Shown here: positions 35,123 through 43,428 of the stretch, in pieces
Layout: every line of letters begins with the position of its first letter
Numbering within the stretch: the stretch's first letter is position 1
Program-made: the position numbers and the translations under genes
Source of the DNA: JBBIJO01 sp037445895
GTDB lineage: Bacteria > Bacteroidota > Ignavibacteria > Kapaibacteriales > UBA2268
Direction: 5' to 3'
Length of the DNA: 64,000 bases
Assembly (NCBI GenBank): GCA_037445895.1
Contig: JBBIJO010000007.1
Span: 54,923-118,922 of the forward strand
Notes under the pieces: model-generated
Databases searched by the model: none
Told to the model about the DNA's origin: nothing
What the model saw: the letters and a program-made list of their open reading frames with translations, nothing else

Positions 35123-35677
35123 ATGAAGATTTATACAAAGACAGGCGACAAAGGCGAAACAAGTTTGTTCGATGGAACCAGGGTCTCGAAAAGTAGTATA
35201 CGGGTCGAAGCATACGGCAACATTGACGAACTTAATTCATACATTGGACTAATTACTACAATGAGTATTCCCAAAGATTTATACGATATTTTAGAAAAAG
35301 TAAACAGGCTTTTATTCGCAATAGGAACCGATTTAGCAACTCCAATCGAAGAGATAGATAACCCAAAGAAAATCAAGAAAGTTAAACGATTGGGGAAAGA
35401 ACACATCGATTATTTAGAGCAAGCGATAGATAATTATTCCGACAAGCTTCCCGAACTACGAAACTTTATACTTCCCGGAGGTTCGAGCGAATCCGCATGG
35501 TTGCATATTGCCAGAACAGTTTGCCGTCGTGCCGAACGTCGTGTTGTTGAACTTGCACAACGAGAGAATGTAAACCACAACATTATAGTGTTCTTGAACA
35601 GATTGTCGGATTTCCTTTTTATCGCAGCAAGATATGTAAACTTTTTCAAGGGTATCGAAGATACTATTTGGAAATAA
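35123..35677 (+). CDS. Cob(I)alamin adenosyltransferase, PduO/MMAB type
   Basis: 184 residues from ATG 35123. The N-terminal MKIYTKTGDKGETSLFDG is the family's ATP-binding signature; the helical bundle carries VEAYGNIDELNSYIG and the RTVCRRAERRVV helix with the conserved arginines. It transfers the adenosyl group of ATP to cob(I)alamin to make coenzyme B12; cytoplasmic trimer. GGGG lies 6-7 bases before the start. Longer in-frame starts (from 35072) would lie inside the divergent promoter region and add no family residues. It opens a plus-strand run to 40623, probably including several transcripts. Confidence 0.94.
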   Translation: MKIYTKTGDKGETSLFDGTRVSKSSIRVEAYGNIDELNSYIGLITTMSIPKDLYDILEKVNRLLFAIGTDLATPIEEIDNPKKIKKVKRLGKEHIDYLEQAIDNYSDKLPELRNFILPGGSSESAWLHIARTVCRRAERRVVELAQRENVNHNIIVFLNRLSDFLFIAARYVNFFKGIEDTIWK

Positions 35678-35723
35678 GATTGTGAAAACTTAATTTGTCT
35701 TTTAACTTTTTTACAAAATAAAT

Positions 35724-36209
35724 ATGAAAAAATTTACTTATGCTTTGTTGCTGATATTTGCAATCTTTAGCCTCGATTTTTTGTATGCCCAAGAGAATAA
35801 GCTCGAAGGCTCGCAAAAAGATAATAAATCGAAAATTGTGGTTCTTGGTGTTCCACAATCTCTTCTGGATATTTGCAATAGATTTTTCGATAAAATTATT
35901 GCAGCCCAAATAGAACAAGCTTTCGAAGAATTAATTCACAATAGCCCGCTACAAAAAAAGCGGGACGAACTCGACAAATTAATTTCGGAAACCAAACGAG
36001 CTAACTTATTATATGGCCAAATTAAATCTTACGAACCTGTTAATTCCGACATCGTTTCGGAATCTTTTGTTCGTATCCGTTATTTGGCTTACCATACCGA
36101 TTTCCCAATGCGATGGATATTTACTTTCTATAAATCACCAAAACTTGGGTGGATTGTTGTCAACATTCGTTTCGACGATTTGAGCGATTTTTTCTTCAAA
36201 GAAGATTGA
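35724..36209 (+). CDS. Small exported protein, unknown function
   Basis: 161 residues. A signal peptide (FTYALLLIFAIFSLDFLYAQ) predicts export to the periplasm. The mature part has a Lys-rich linker, a helical stretch (QKKRDELDKLISETKRANLLYGQI) and strands ending in RYLAYHTDFPMRWIFTFYKSPKLGWIVVNIRFDD. The final strands look like the sheet of an NTF2-like (cone-fold) domain of the kind used by small periplasmic DUF proteins, but this is a weak structural guess. It sits between the adenosyltransferase and the BatA-like gene with 46 and 56 base gaps. Confidence 0.65.
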   Translation: MKKFTYALLLIFAIFSLDFLYAQENKLEGSQKDNKSKIVVLGVPQSLLDICNRFFDKIIAAQIEQAFEELIHNSPLQKKRDELDKLISETKRANLLYGQIKSYEPVNSDIVSESFVRIRYLAYHTDFPMRWIFTFYKSPKLGWIVVNIRFDDLSDFFFKED

Positions 36210-36265
36210 ACTTATTTGTTTTCCTTTTTATTTCGTCCTTGTCTTTTTAAAAAATTGAATTCGAG

Positions 36266-38359
36266 ATGCAATTTTTGAATCCCTTATATTTGATTGGATT
36301 AGTCGCTGCCACTATTCCAATCATCATCCATTTACTAATAATTCGAAAGAATAAAACTGTTGAATTTTCTACAATCCGCTTTCTTAAAGAGTTGCAAAAA
36401 TCCCAAATTCGTCGTTTAAAGTTAAAACAAATTCTCTTGCTCATTCTTCGCACTTTGCTAATAGCGTTTATTGTCCTTGCGTTTTCCCGACCAGTTATTA
36501 AAAGTAATCTCCCATTTTTCGGTAATTATTCGAATTTATCGGCAGTTATCATACTCGATAATTCTTTTTCAATGGATATTTCCGATGAACAAGGGAATCG
36601 TTTCCGGCAAGCAAAAAGATTCACAGAAAGTTTCCTCCAAAACTTAAGAGATGGCGACCAAGCTTCTCTAATTTTTACAACCGACCGCGACCATTCGACT
36701 GCTTTCTTCAAAGATTTCGATTACCTACGCGAGCAAATTGCAAAAAGCCAAATCTCTTTATTCCCTTCATCATTCGAGCAAGCTCTACATTTCGCACAAA
36801 AGGAAATCGACGGTGCTTCGAATTTGGGGCGACAAATTATCGTAGTTTCCGATTTTCAAAAAAGTGCTTTGCTACCCTTTAATGACTCAACAAAATTATT
36901 CGACAACAAGACAACTGTCGAGTTAGTTCAAATAGGGGCAGACTCGAAAATTGATTTGCAAAATGTTTCGGTTGACTCGGTTATACCAATCACAAGGCTT
37001 TATGAAATAGGAAAATATATCGAATTCGAGGTGCATTTGCGAAACAATTCGACGAAAACGGTCAACAATCTTGTTGTGAGCCTTTCGATGAACAATGAAC
37101 GTGTTGCTCAAAGAAACATTGATATTAGCGGCAAAAGTGTCGAAAGCGTAACAATTGGTGCGGTAGTAAAAAATTATGGTGCGATTAGCTGTTGTATTGA
37201 ATTGGAATCCGATGCAATTGAATACGATAACAAACGATGGAACGGATTTATTGTTCCGAGACCGCCGAAAGTTGGATTAGTATCGAATAAGCAAAATAGT
37301 TATTTAAAAGAATTTCTTAGTTCATTCGGAAACGATAAAATTAATTTCGATATTATTTATCCTGAAAACTTTTTAAATCTCGATTTGAGTGCCTATTCGC
37401 TTCTAATATTCGAATCTCTCGAATTAAGTGTGGGAGGATGGTCGAATCTGTCTCGTTTTATTGCTAGTGGGAAAGGGGTTTTGATTTTTGCCGACCCAAA
37501 ACTTAGCCCTAACGAGTTAAGGCAAAATCTTGCTTCAATTAATATAGTTGCTTCGCTGGAACTTAAGACTTTCCCACAAAATAACTCTGCAAACATTACT
37601 TTTCTCGATAAATCACATCCTTTGTTCCTTGGTGTGTATAAACCAACCGAAGGCAAAAAAACCGAAGCTTTCGAGGGACCGAACATACGAACTGGCTACT
37701 TCTTGAATGCTGGGGCAACACTTATCCAAACCAATGGTGGCCCTTTACTAAACGAAATAAAAATGGAAGGAGGTCGGGTAATTTATTGTGCAATACCCCC
37801 AACTCTCGAATGGAGTAATTTCCCTTTAACCTCCTTATTCCCTGTGGTTGTGTATCGTTCTCTGATGTATCTTTCGACACTTCAAGATTTAAATTACTCG
37901 GTTCACTGTGGGAATTCTATAACAATAAATATACCTAAATCGATTGGGTCCGGGAACGTCTTCAAGTTATTCGATCCATTAGGAAATGAAAAGCAGATTC
38001 AGTCGGTTGCGTTGCCTTCGGGTAACTTCGTTACACTCGATAAATTGGATATGGTCGGTGTATATACAATACAGACTGCCGATGGAATACCAATTTCGAC
38101 AATTGCGGTTAATCCCGATACAAAAGAATCCCGACTTGAACTTTCCGACGAGACTGCCATTGTGAATTATTTCCAACAGAAATTTAATCGTGGTGTTAGG
38201 GTAAATTACTTCGAAGGTTTTGGCAATACCGAGAAGGCAAGTATTAGAACTTATGTGGGAACAGAACTTTGGAAGTTATTCATCATCCTTGCTATTTTAA
38301 CAGCCTTTGCCGAAATGTATGTTGCAAAGACGGCAAAGAAAGAAATTTCCGAAACTTAA
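36266..38359 (+). CDS. BatA-like membrane protein with VWA domain
   Basis: 697 residues. It opens with the BatA N-terminal signature: MQFLNPLYLIGLVAATIPIII, a transmembrane helix, a cytoplasmic basic loop, then a second helix (LLLILRTLLIAFIVLAFSRPV). A VWA domain follows with the metal site DNSFS (Asp 98, Ser 100, Ser 102) and VVSDFQ. The middle is beta-rich, and a last hydrophobic helix near the C-terminus (LWKLFIILAILTAFAEMYVA) anchors the end. These proteins belong to the BatA/aerotolerance group, often with MoxR ATPases that remodel VWA partners. No MoxR or BatD gene is seen nearby, so its partner is unknown. The protein should face the periplasm. Confidence 0.85.
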   Translation: MQFLNPLYLIGLVAATIPIIIHLLIIRKNKTVEFSTIRFLKELQKSQIRRLKLKQILLLILRTLLIAFIVLAFSRPVIKSNLPFFGNYSNLSAVIILDNSFSMDISDEQGNRFRQAKRFTESFLQNLRDGDQASLIFTTDRDHSTAFFKDFDYLREQIAKSQISLFPSSFEQALHFAQKEIDGASNLGRQIIVVSDFQKSALLPFNDSTKLFDNKTTVELVQIGADSKIDLQNVSVDSVIPITRLYEIGKYIEFEVHLRNNSTKTVNNLVVSLSMNNERVAQRNIDISGKSVESVTIGAVVKNYGAISCCIELESDAIEYDNKRWNGFIVPRPPKVGLVSNKQNSYLKEFLSSFGNDKINFDIIYPENFLNLDLSAYSLLIFESLELSVGGWSNLSRFIASGKGVLIFADPKLSPNELRQNLASINIVASLELKTFPQNNSANITFLDKSHPLFLGVYKPTEGKKTEAFEGPNIRTGYFLNAGATLIQTNGGPLLNEIKMEGGRVIYCAIPPTLEWSNFPLTSLFPVVVYRSLMYLSTLQDLNYSVHCGNSITINIPKSIGSGNVFKLFDPLGNEKQIQSVALPSGNFVTLDKLDMVGVYTIQTADGIPISTIAVNPDTKESRLELSDETAIVNYFQQKFNRGVRVNYFEGFGNTEKASIRTYVGTELWKLFIILAILTAFAEMYVAKTAKKEISET

Positions 38360-38406
38360 TACAGCTTCGAAAATTTTTATTAATTTCGGGAAAAAAGTTT
38401 GCAAAA

Positions 38407-39240
38407 ATGAACGAGAATTTAAATATTGTCAAAAGCATAGAAATTGAAGAATTAAAAAATAAAATTCAACAACAAAAGAAAATCCTTTTGGAATTGCTCG
38501 AAAAATGGTATTATTACAAATTTGTAGCTCAACCGAAAATCGTTTCCGAATACGAAGCGATATTTGGCGATTTAATTAAAAAAATTGACGAAAATGAAGA
38601 GCTGTGTGCTTCTCTCGAAAGAAAAATCGATTTGTTCTTCGTTAAATTCAAGCGGGGCGAAAGGATAACAAGGGGAATGGTTGAACTAATCGAGAAAACA
38701 ACAAGCTTCGAAGCACAACAAAATGAAAAAACTCAAAACAATCGTCGCAAGCGACAGGACCACTCAAATTTTGCTTACAAGGAGGCAAACCAAGAAGGTA
38801 ACAGCAACGGAGTTGCCGAAATAACCAGAATGTATCGCAAATTGGTTAAAATATTGCATCCCGATTTGGCTGGCGAGACTGAAATATATCGAAAATTCTG
38901 GAATTCAATCCAAGAAGCATATAAAACAAAAAATTATCATCGATTGCGCGTTTTCTATAAAACTATCGGAGACGATAATTTCAATTTACCTGACGACACC
39001 GATATAGCCGAAAGATATGAACAAGAGTATCAGGAACTCAAATTGATGATAGGAATTGAAAGAAGAATGCTCGAAAGAATGCTAAACAGCGAGCCTTTTA
39101 TTTATGAGAAGGAACTGAAAAACGTTGTCTGGGTCGAAGACCATCGTAGAACCTTGAATAATAAGTTATCCAGACTCGAAAAACGAATAGAATCCAATAA
39201 AAAATTGTTAGACCAATTTGAAAGTTTAATGGGAGAATAA
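38407..39240 (+). CDS. J-domain-like protein with flanking coiled coils
   Basis: 277 residues from ATG 38407. A helical, coiled-coil rich N-terminus (about 10-110) leads to a linker and then a J-domain-like segment, MYRKLVKILHPDLAG, with the HPD tripeptide at about 151-153 and the fourth helix NSIQEAYKTKNYHRLRVF. A second coiled coil (about 215-270) closes the protein. J domains stimulate the ATPase of DnaK/Hsp70, with HPD essential. The rest of the protein is unlike DnaJ: there is no Gly/Phe or zinc-finger region, so it is a specialised cochaperone or adaptor. Longer in-frame starts (38269) overlap the previous gene and are unlikely. It is followed after two bases by the cupin gene. Confidence 0.8.
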   Translation: MNENLNIVKSIEIEELKNKIQQQKKILLELLEKWYYYKFVAQPKIVSEYEAIFGDLIKKIDENEELCASLERKIDLFFVKFKRGERITRGMVELIEKTTSFEAQQNEKTQNNRRKRQDHSNFAYKEANQEGNSNGVAEITRMYRKLVKILHPDLAGETEIYRKFWNSIQEAYKTKNYHRLRVFYKTIGDDNFNLPDDTDIAERYEQEYQELKLMIGIERRMLERMLNSEPFIYEKELKNVVWVEDHRRTLNNKLSRLEKRIESNKKLLDQFESLMGE

Positions 39241-39242
39241 AA

Positions 39243-39569
39243 ATGTTAGAAGAAATTTTGGGTAAAACCCGTAAAATGGAGGAATTGATTGAATATCAAC
39301 CAGATTCTATTGTCAGCAGAATTGTTCTGAAACAAAAGGAGGGGAATGTAACACTCTTTGCTTTTTGGAAGGGACAAGATTTGAGCGAACACACAGCACC
39401 ATTTAATGCTATCGTTGTTGGGCTCGATGGGAGTGGAACTGTCATCATCGATGGCAAAGAAAATATCGTTAACAAAGGAGACATTATTATTATGCTCGCG
39501 AACCATCCCCATGCTGTCAAAGCTAATGGAAATTTCAAAATGATGCTTATTATGATAAAAGAAATTTAG
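39243..39569 (+). CDS. Single-domain cupin protein
   Basis: 108 residues with a cupin barrel: motif 1 region WKGQDLSEHTAPFNAIVVGLDGSG and motif 2 region NKGDIIIMLANHPHAVKANG. Metal-ligand histidines are likely the His of SEHTAP and those of NHPHAV, although motif 1 lacks the usual second His. Such small cupins can bind metal or small ligands or isomerise sugars; no substrate can be assigned. It is cytoplasmic. It begins two bases after the J-domain gene and ends 37 bases before fbp, so the three genes may share a transcript. Confidence 0.85.
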   Translation: MLEEILGKTRKMEELIEYQPDSIVSRIVLKQKEGNVTLFAFWKGQDLSEHTAPFNAIVVGLDGSGTVIIDGKENIVNKGDIIIMLANHPHAVKANGNFKMMLIMIKEI

Positions 39570-39606
39570 GAATTGGTAATTGTTAAATAATAAATGGAAA
39601 TAAAAT

Positions 39607-40623
39607 ATGCCTATCTTTAGTACTCCAAAATTAATTACTATCGACAGACACATAAACGAAGAACAGGATTTGCATCCCGAAGCAACAGGAGAATTTACTT
39701 TTTTGCTTAATGATTTTATGTTTGCAATTCGCCTGATTGAACGAGAAATTCGACGTGCGGGATTGACCGATATTCTTGGACTCACAGAAAGCACCAACAT
39801 CCACGGAGAAACCGTGCGTAAACTAGACCAGTTCGCATATGAAGTCATATACAAGGCTATGGACCACAATGGCAACTTGTGTATTATGACTTGCGAGGAG
39901 TCCGACGAAATAATGAAGATTCCCCCACAGTATCAGAAAGGTAAGTATGTTTTGGTGTTCGACCCACTCGATGGTTCTTCCAATATCGACGTGAATATTA
40001 CACTTGGAACTATCTTTGGATTCTACAAGCGATTAGACCCAACCCGACACGACGATGGAACCGAAGCCGATGTTTTACAACCAGGACGGAAATTGGTCGC
40101 ATCTGGTTATGTTCTTTATGGTAGCAGCACCAATTTTGTTTATACAACGGGTCACGGTGTAAACATCTTTACCTACGACCCAACAATAGGTGAATTTTTA
40201 CTTACCAATAGGAATGTCCGTATCCCAAAATGGACTCCCCAATATTCAGTAAACGAAGGATACTACAAGAGATGGGACGAGAAATTCCGTAAATACATCG
40301 ATTACATTAAAACCCCATCCCCGGACAAACGACATCCATACAGCCTCCGATATGTTGGAACAGCCGTTGCCGATGTTCATCGCGTTTTGATTTACGGTGG
40401 TATTTTTATGTATCCCTCCGATACCAACAACCCACAAGGAAAGTTAAGACTGATTTACGAAGCTAATCCATTGGCATTCATTATCGAACAAGCGGGCGGC
40501 AGAGCAACCGACGGTAAAACAGACATTTTGGACATCGTTCCAACTTCAATTCATCAAAAAACTCCGCTTTTCATCGGAAGCGAAGATAACATAAACGAAT
40601 TGATGAACTTTATTAAAGTCTAA
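39607..40623 (+). CDS. fbp: Fructose-1,6-bisphosphatase, class I
   Basis: 338 residues, normal for class I. The metal-binding and catalytic loop is FDPLDGSSNIDVN (about 118-130), preceded by CEESDEIM with an active-site Glu. Substrate-binding stretches include SLRYVGTAVADVHR, GGIFMYPSDTNNPQGKLRLIYEANP and the C-terminal QKTPLFIGS. It hydrolyses fructose-1,6-bisphosphate to fructose-6-phosphate in gluconeogenesis; cytoplasmic tetramer needing Mg2+. Its presence fits growth on peptides or amino acids, which the protease-rich neighbourhood also suggests (inference). It ends a plus-strand run before a 163-base gap carrying the next promoter. Confidence 0.96.
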   Translation: MPIFSTPKLITIDRHINEEQDLHPEATGEFTFLLNDFMFAIRLIEREIRRAGLTDILGLTESTNIHGETVRKLDQFAYEVIYKAMDHNGNLCIMTCEESDEIMKIPPQYQKGKYVLVFDPLDGSSNIDVNITLGTIFGFYKRLDPTRHDDGTEADVLQPGRKLVASGYVLYGSSTNFVYTTGHGVNIFTYDPTIGEFLLTNRNVRIPKWTPQYSVNEGYYKRWDEKFRKYIDYIKTPSPDKRHPYSLRYVGTAVADVHRVLIYGGIFMYPSDTNNPQGKLRLIYEANPLAFIIEQAGGRATDGKTDILDIVPTSIHQKTPLFIGSEDNINELMNFIKV

Positions 40624-40715
40624 CGGTGTTCCCAAAAAATCAATAACAAACGTCATACCCACGCTTATTTTTGTAAGAGTAGGTTTTATGATTTTTTTTT
40701 AATCAAAATTTAATT

Positions 40716-40744
40716 GCCTATATAGTTGCATCTTTTTAGTTTTG
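40716..40744 (+). promoter_or_regulatory. Promoter TTG-N18-TAGTTTTG for rlpA-like gene
   Basis: TTG at 40716-40718 and TAGTTTTG at 40737-40744 are 18 bases apart, a full match to the Bacteroidota promoter plan. The same 8-mer TAGTTTTG drives the synthetase leader (8217). Start of transcription is expected near 40751. Confidence 0.6.
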
Positions 40745-40786
40745 TTTTTGGTAATTTATTTTGTTTCAAAAAGATAAGGTACTATA

Positions 40787-41590
40787 TTGCGAACGTTGGT
40801 TTTTAAAATTTCCAAGAAGCGTTTCTTTTGGATTGTTTCCTCTATTCTTTCTGCTTTTATGGTGCTTGCGTTAACTTTATTTGCTAAAATTTTTCTTTTC
40901 GCAAGCGAAACCGAAACAACTTCACACGGAACAAATAATACGGGCAATACTTCTCGAAAAATTCAAAGTATCCTTGAACAGGATATTTCGGAATATTTCT
41001 ATTATAAACAAAATGGCCAAACATCTTGGTATGGCGGAAAATTCCATAATCGTCGGACTTCAAGCGGCGAAACATTCGATATGTATAAGTTGACAGTTGC
41101 CCACCGGTTTATTCCATTCGAAACTATTGTTAGGGTAACCAACACTAAGAACGGAAAGTCTATACTTGCACGAGTAACCGATCGTGGGCCTTTTGTCCGC
41201 TCAAAGATTCTCGACCTTTCATATCATTCTGCCAAAGAATTAGAAGCATTGGGCAACCCACAAGTGAAAATTGAAGCACTTTTGCCCGACAGTGAATCCT
41301 CCATCGAATCGGTTGGAAATTATTATTTTGGATATTCTTATGACTACCCACTTGTTTGCTTGCCCGATACAAAATTCCGCATTCTTGCGGAATTCAGCGA
41401 CTTCGACGTTGCCATTGAATATTACAAACAGATTTTGACAAAACTCCCCAATTATTTTGTCTATATACTTGTTCCGTCGGATCAATCGTGGTCAACAATT
41501 CAAGAGGGTAAGCCACGAAAATACCTAATTGGCTACTTGCCAGTCAAAATTATGAATACAAAAGAATACATTGTGCGAAACGTGGAGTAA
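40787..41590 (+). CDS. rlpA: RlpA-like double-psi beta-barrel protein
   Basis: 267 residues from a TTG at 40787. This start is supported by AAGG 7 bases before it, an in-frame stop just upstream and the need for a signal anchor (RFFWIVSSILSAFMVLALTLFAKIFLF). The double-psi barrel contains GQTSWYGGKFHNRRTSSGE, LTVAHRFIPFETIVRVTNT, RVTDRGPFVRSKILDLS, the RlpA signature including the catalytic-type Asp. The C-terminal part (FRILAEFSDFDVAIEYYKQIL to KYLIGYLPVKI) resembles a diverged SPOR domain, which binds denuded septal peptidoglycan. RlpA cleaves glycan strands lacking stem peptides at the division site. It acts in the periplasm. Confidence 0.88.
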   Translation: MRTLVFKISKKRFFWIVSSILSAFMVLALTLFAKIFLFASETETTSHGTNNTGNTSRKIQSILEQDISEYFYYKQNGQTSWYGGKFHNRRTSSGETFDMYKLTVAHRFIPFETIVRVTNTKNGKSILARVTDRGPFVRSKILDLSYHSAKELEALGNPQVKIEALLPDSESSIESVGNYYFGYSYDYPLVCLPDTKFRILAEFSDFDVAIEYYKQILTKLPNYFVYILVPSDQSWSTIQEGKPRKYLIGYLPVKIMNTKEYIVRNVE

Positions 41591-41718
41591 ATTAGCTGTT
41601 ATGTGGTATTTACACACTTTACACACATAGAAAAAGTCATCGCTATATTATTTTCACTACTGGGATTCCAAAGTGACAAATTATTTAAGGACATTGTAAT
41701 TTATTTTTAATTTTTTAT

Positions 41719-41726
41719 TAATTTTG
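41719..41726 (+). promoter_or_regulatory. Promoter -7 element TAATTTTG for rpsD
   Basis: Exact TAnnTTTG match 36 bases before the ATG at 41763. A TTG at 41694-41696 is 22 bases upstream, near the long end for a -33 element. GAGG precedes the start codon. Confidence 0.55.
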
Positions 41727-41762
41727 TAGTTCTTTATTTAATAAATTCTATTTTGAGGCGAG

Positions 41763-42368
41763 ATGAACTATACAGGACCAAAGGTTAAATTATCAAGAAA
41801 GCTAGGGTTTTCTTTAACTCGAAAAGCCGACAAATATACCCAAAAGAAACCATACCCTCCGGGACAACACGGAAAACTAAAACGACGAGCAAAACTTTCG
41901 GATTATGGACGCCAACTGCTCGAAAAACAAAAACTTCGTTGCCAGTATAATATTTCCGAAACGCAGTTGCAAAATTATTTTGAAAAAGCATCGAATATGG
42001 TTGGCAACACTGGCGATTTACTCTTGCAACTGCTCGAAACGCGATTAGATGTTCTTATTTACCGTTCTGGTTTGGCTCCGAGTATGTATTCTGCCCGTCA
42101 ATTTGTTACCCACGGACATATACTTGTCGATGGCAAAATTGTCAGCATTCCTTCTTGCCAGATAAGACCCAATTCGCTTGTTTCGGTGAAAGAATCAAGC
42201 CGAAAGATTCAAGTGATACAAGATTCAATTCGGAGTTCGGTACCTCCTCCCCCGTATATTGAACTTACAAAAGCCGATTTTTCGTTTAAGCTTCTCTATG
42301 TTCCTCCAAAGGAGGAAATTCCAGTCGTATGCGAATTACCGCAAGTTGTTGAGTATTATTCTCGATAG
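41763..42368 (+). CDS. rpsD: 30S ribosomal protein S4
   Basis: 201 residues, normal S4 length. N-terminal YTGPKVKLSRKLG and PYPPGQHGKLKRRAKLSDYGRQL are the S4 hallmark; the S4 RNA-binding domain follows (RLDVLIYRSGLAPSMYSARQFVTHGHILVDGKIV). No CxxC zinc ligands are seen near the start, so it is the C-minus type. S4 starts 30S assembly by binding 16S rRNA and can regulate its own operon. It normally lies in the alpha operon (rpsM-rpsK-rpsD-rpoA); here it stands with its own promoter beside rpmH-rnpA, so it is either relocated or a second S4 paralogue. Confidence 0.95.
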   Translation: MNYTGPKVKLSRKLGFSLTRKADKYTQKKPYPPGQHGKLKRRAKLSDYGRQLLEKQKLRCQYNISETQLQNYFEKASNMVGNTGDLLLQLLETRLDVLIYRSGLAPSMYSARQFVTHGHILVDGKIVSIPSCQIRPNSLVSVKESSRKIQVIQDSIRSSVPPPPYIELTKADFSFKLLYVPPKEEIPVVCELPQVVEYYSR

Positions 42369-42418
42369 AAATTTTTTAAACAGAATATAAAGCAGGCTCA
42401 CTTTAAATCATTAATTTT

Positions 42419-42477
42419 TTTTCCTTTGATTTCCTCCTCCTTACCAAGGAGAGAGGGCGAGGAGAGTCAAAGGAAAA
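42419..42477. repeat. Nested hairpin repeat (CTCCTTACCAAGGAG core)
   Basis: Outer arms TTTTCCTTTGA (42419-42429) and TCAAAGGAAAA (42467-42477) are perfect. Inside, CCTC (42433-42436) faces GAGG (42453-42456) and CTCCTT-ACC-AAGGAG (42437-42451) forms a perfect 6-bp stem with a 3-base loop. It lies between rpsD and rpmH and has the same architecture as 9430-9479. A terminator for rpsD is possible, but no T run follows on the plus strand. Confidence 0.75.
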
Positions 42478-42556
42478 TTATATCATTATATCGTCGAGAA
42501 TTCAAAGCGAGCAATACCCAAAGTAATCAGCCCCTATTTTTCTCGAAAATTTTTCT

Positions 42557-42564
42557 TAATTTTG
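42557..42564 (+). promoter_or_regulatory. Promoter -7 element TAATTTTG for rpmH
   Basis: Exact TAnnTTTG match 40 bases before rpmH; GGAGG at 42595-42599 lies 5 bases before the ATG at 42605. A -33 TTG is not obvious. Confidence 0.5.
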
Positions 42565-42604
42565 TAATTTATTCATTATGTTTGAGTTGTAAACGGAGGA
42601 ATGA

Positions 42605-42760
42605 ATGAAACGGACATATCAACCAAGCAGGCGCCGAAGAGTTCGAACTCACGGCTTTCGTGCACGTATGGCAACGAAAGATGGCCGCCAAGTTCTTGCT
42701 CGCCGACGAGCCAAAGGACGATATAAGCTAACTGTTTCCGATGAAAAGAAAAAATACTAG
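42605..42760 (+). CDS. rpmH: 50S ribosomal protein L34
   Basis: 51 codons beginning MKRTYQPSRRRRVRTHGFRA and ending KLTVSDEKKKY. This is the standard L34 sequence: KRTYQPS start, Arg-rich core (RARMATKDGRQVLARRRAKGR) and a short charged tail. It is too short for a 60-residue reading-frame cut-off and is easy to miss. L34 sits near the peptidyl-transferase side of the 50S subunit. It heads the conserved rpmH-rnpA-yidD-yidC cluster; GGAGG stands just before the ATG. A longer reading through ATG 42601 is in another frame and is not the gene. Confidence 0.97.
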   Translation: MKRTYQPSRRRRVRTHGFRARMATKDGRQVLARRRAKGRYKLTVSDEKKKY

Positions 42761-42783
42761 TCGAAATCTTAGCGAAATGAATT

Positions 42784-43197
42784 GTGATTTATAAACTCGA
42801 GCCAATAAAAAAGAAAAGAGTATTCGAATTTCTTTTTGAGAATGGTAAGTGGTTTAAAGAAGGTAATTTGAAAGCAATAGTTTATCCAAGAAAATCGTTT
42901 GAATTTGGATATGGCACCGTAAAAATATTTTACGCAGTGAGCGTAAGCAAAAAGGTCGCTAAAAGAGCAGTTGTCCGCAATCGAATTAAGCGGTTATTGC
43001 GCGAGTCTTTAAGAAAAGCATCTACAATAGATATGGAAGATTCTTTCGGGTGGTTTCAATACGTTTTTTTGAATTGGACACAAGCATCCAATCGAGCCAG
43101 CGAGATTCGATTAGCCGATGTTTATCCAACTGTTAAGAATCTTTTGGTCGATGCTTGCAAATATTTTAAGGACATTTCGACGGAGACACAAAATTGA
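42784..43197 (+). CDS. rnpA: Ribonuclease P protein component
   Basis: 137 residues with start GTG at 42784, as no usable ATG lies upstream in frame. The RNR motif region is intact: AVSVSKKVAKRAVVRNRIKRLLRESLR, the RNA-contact helix of the protein subunit; strand KRVFEFLFENGKWFKEGNL is also typical. With the RNase P RNA it removes 5' leaders from precursor tRNAs. The C-terminal half is a little longer than in many homologues. It lies 23 bases after rpmH and shares four bases (TTGA) with the yidD start, so the genes are coupled. Confidence 0.94.
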   Translation: MIYKLEPIKKKRVFEFLFENGKWFKEGNLKAIVYPRKSFEFGYGTVKIFYAVSVSKKVAKRAVVRNRIKRLLRESLRKASTIDMEDSFGWFQYVFLNWTQASNRASEIRLADVYPTVKNLLVDACKYFKDISTETQN

Positions 43198-43403
43198 AGC
43201 ATATTTTGATACTTTTCGTAAGATTTTACCAACTTTTCATTTCTCCACTGTTTCCATCGAGTTGTCGTTTCTACCCTACTTGCTCCGAATACTCAATCGA
43301 GGCTTTGAAAAAATATGGTGCGATAAAAGGAACTTGGCTTACAATCAGCCGTATTGCTCGTTGCAATCCGTTCCATCGCGGTGGCTACGACCCCGTTCCA
43401 TAG
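43194..43403 (+). CDS. yidD: Membrane protein insertion efficiency factor YidD
   Basis: 69 residues. The family core is complete: VRFYQLFISPLFPSSCRFYPTCSEYSIEALKKYGAIKG, with the conserved cysteines, then CNPFHRGGYDPVP. The start is TTG at 43194, overlapping the rnpA stop by four bases; no ATG fits. YidD is a small membrane-associated factor thought to help YidC insert proteins. Its position between rnpA and yidC matches the arrangement in most bacteria, so the call is secure. Confidence 0.95.
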   Translation: MKHILILFVRFYQLFISPLFPSSCRFYPTCSEYSIEALKKYGAIKGTWLTISRIARCNPFHRGGYDPVP

Positions 43404-43428
43404 GTTTAACCAATGAAAGAAATTTAAA

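Noticed and set aside
35061..35213. Upstream extension of the YmdB-like gene
   Set aside because: Would overlap the adenosyltransferase start and the divergent promoter, and the family begins at KIFFVGD.
38269..38406. Upstream extension of the J-domain gene
   Set aside because: Overlaps the end of the BatA-like gene in another frame and adds residues without helical pattern; ATG 38407 is better.
39246..39875. Open frame of 209 codons on the minus strand
   Set aside because: Covers the cupin and fbp starts on the other strand; both of those have clear family motifs and this one has none.
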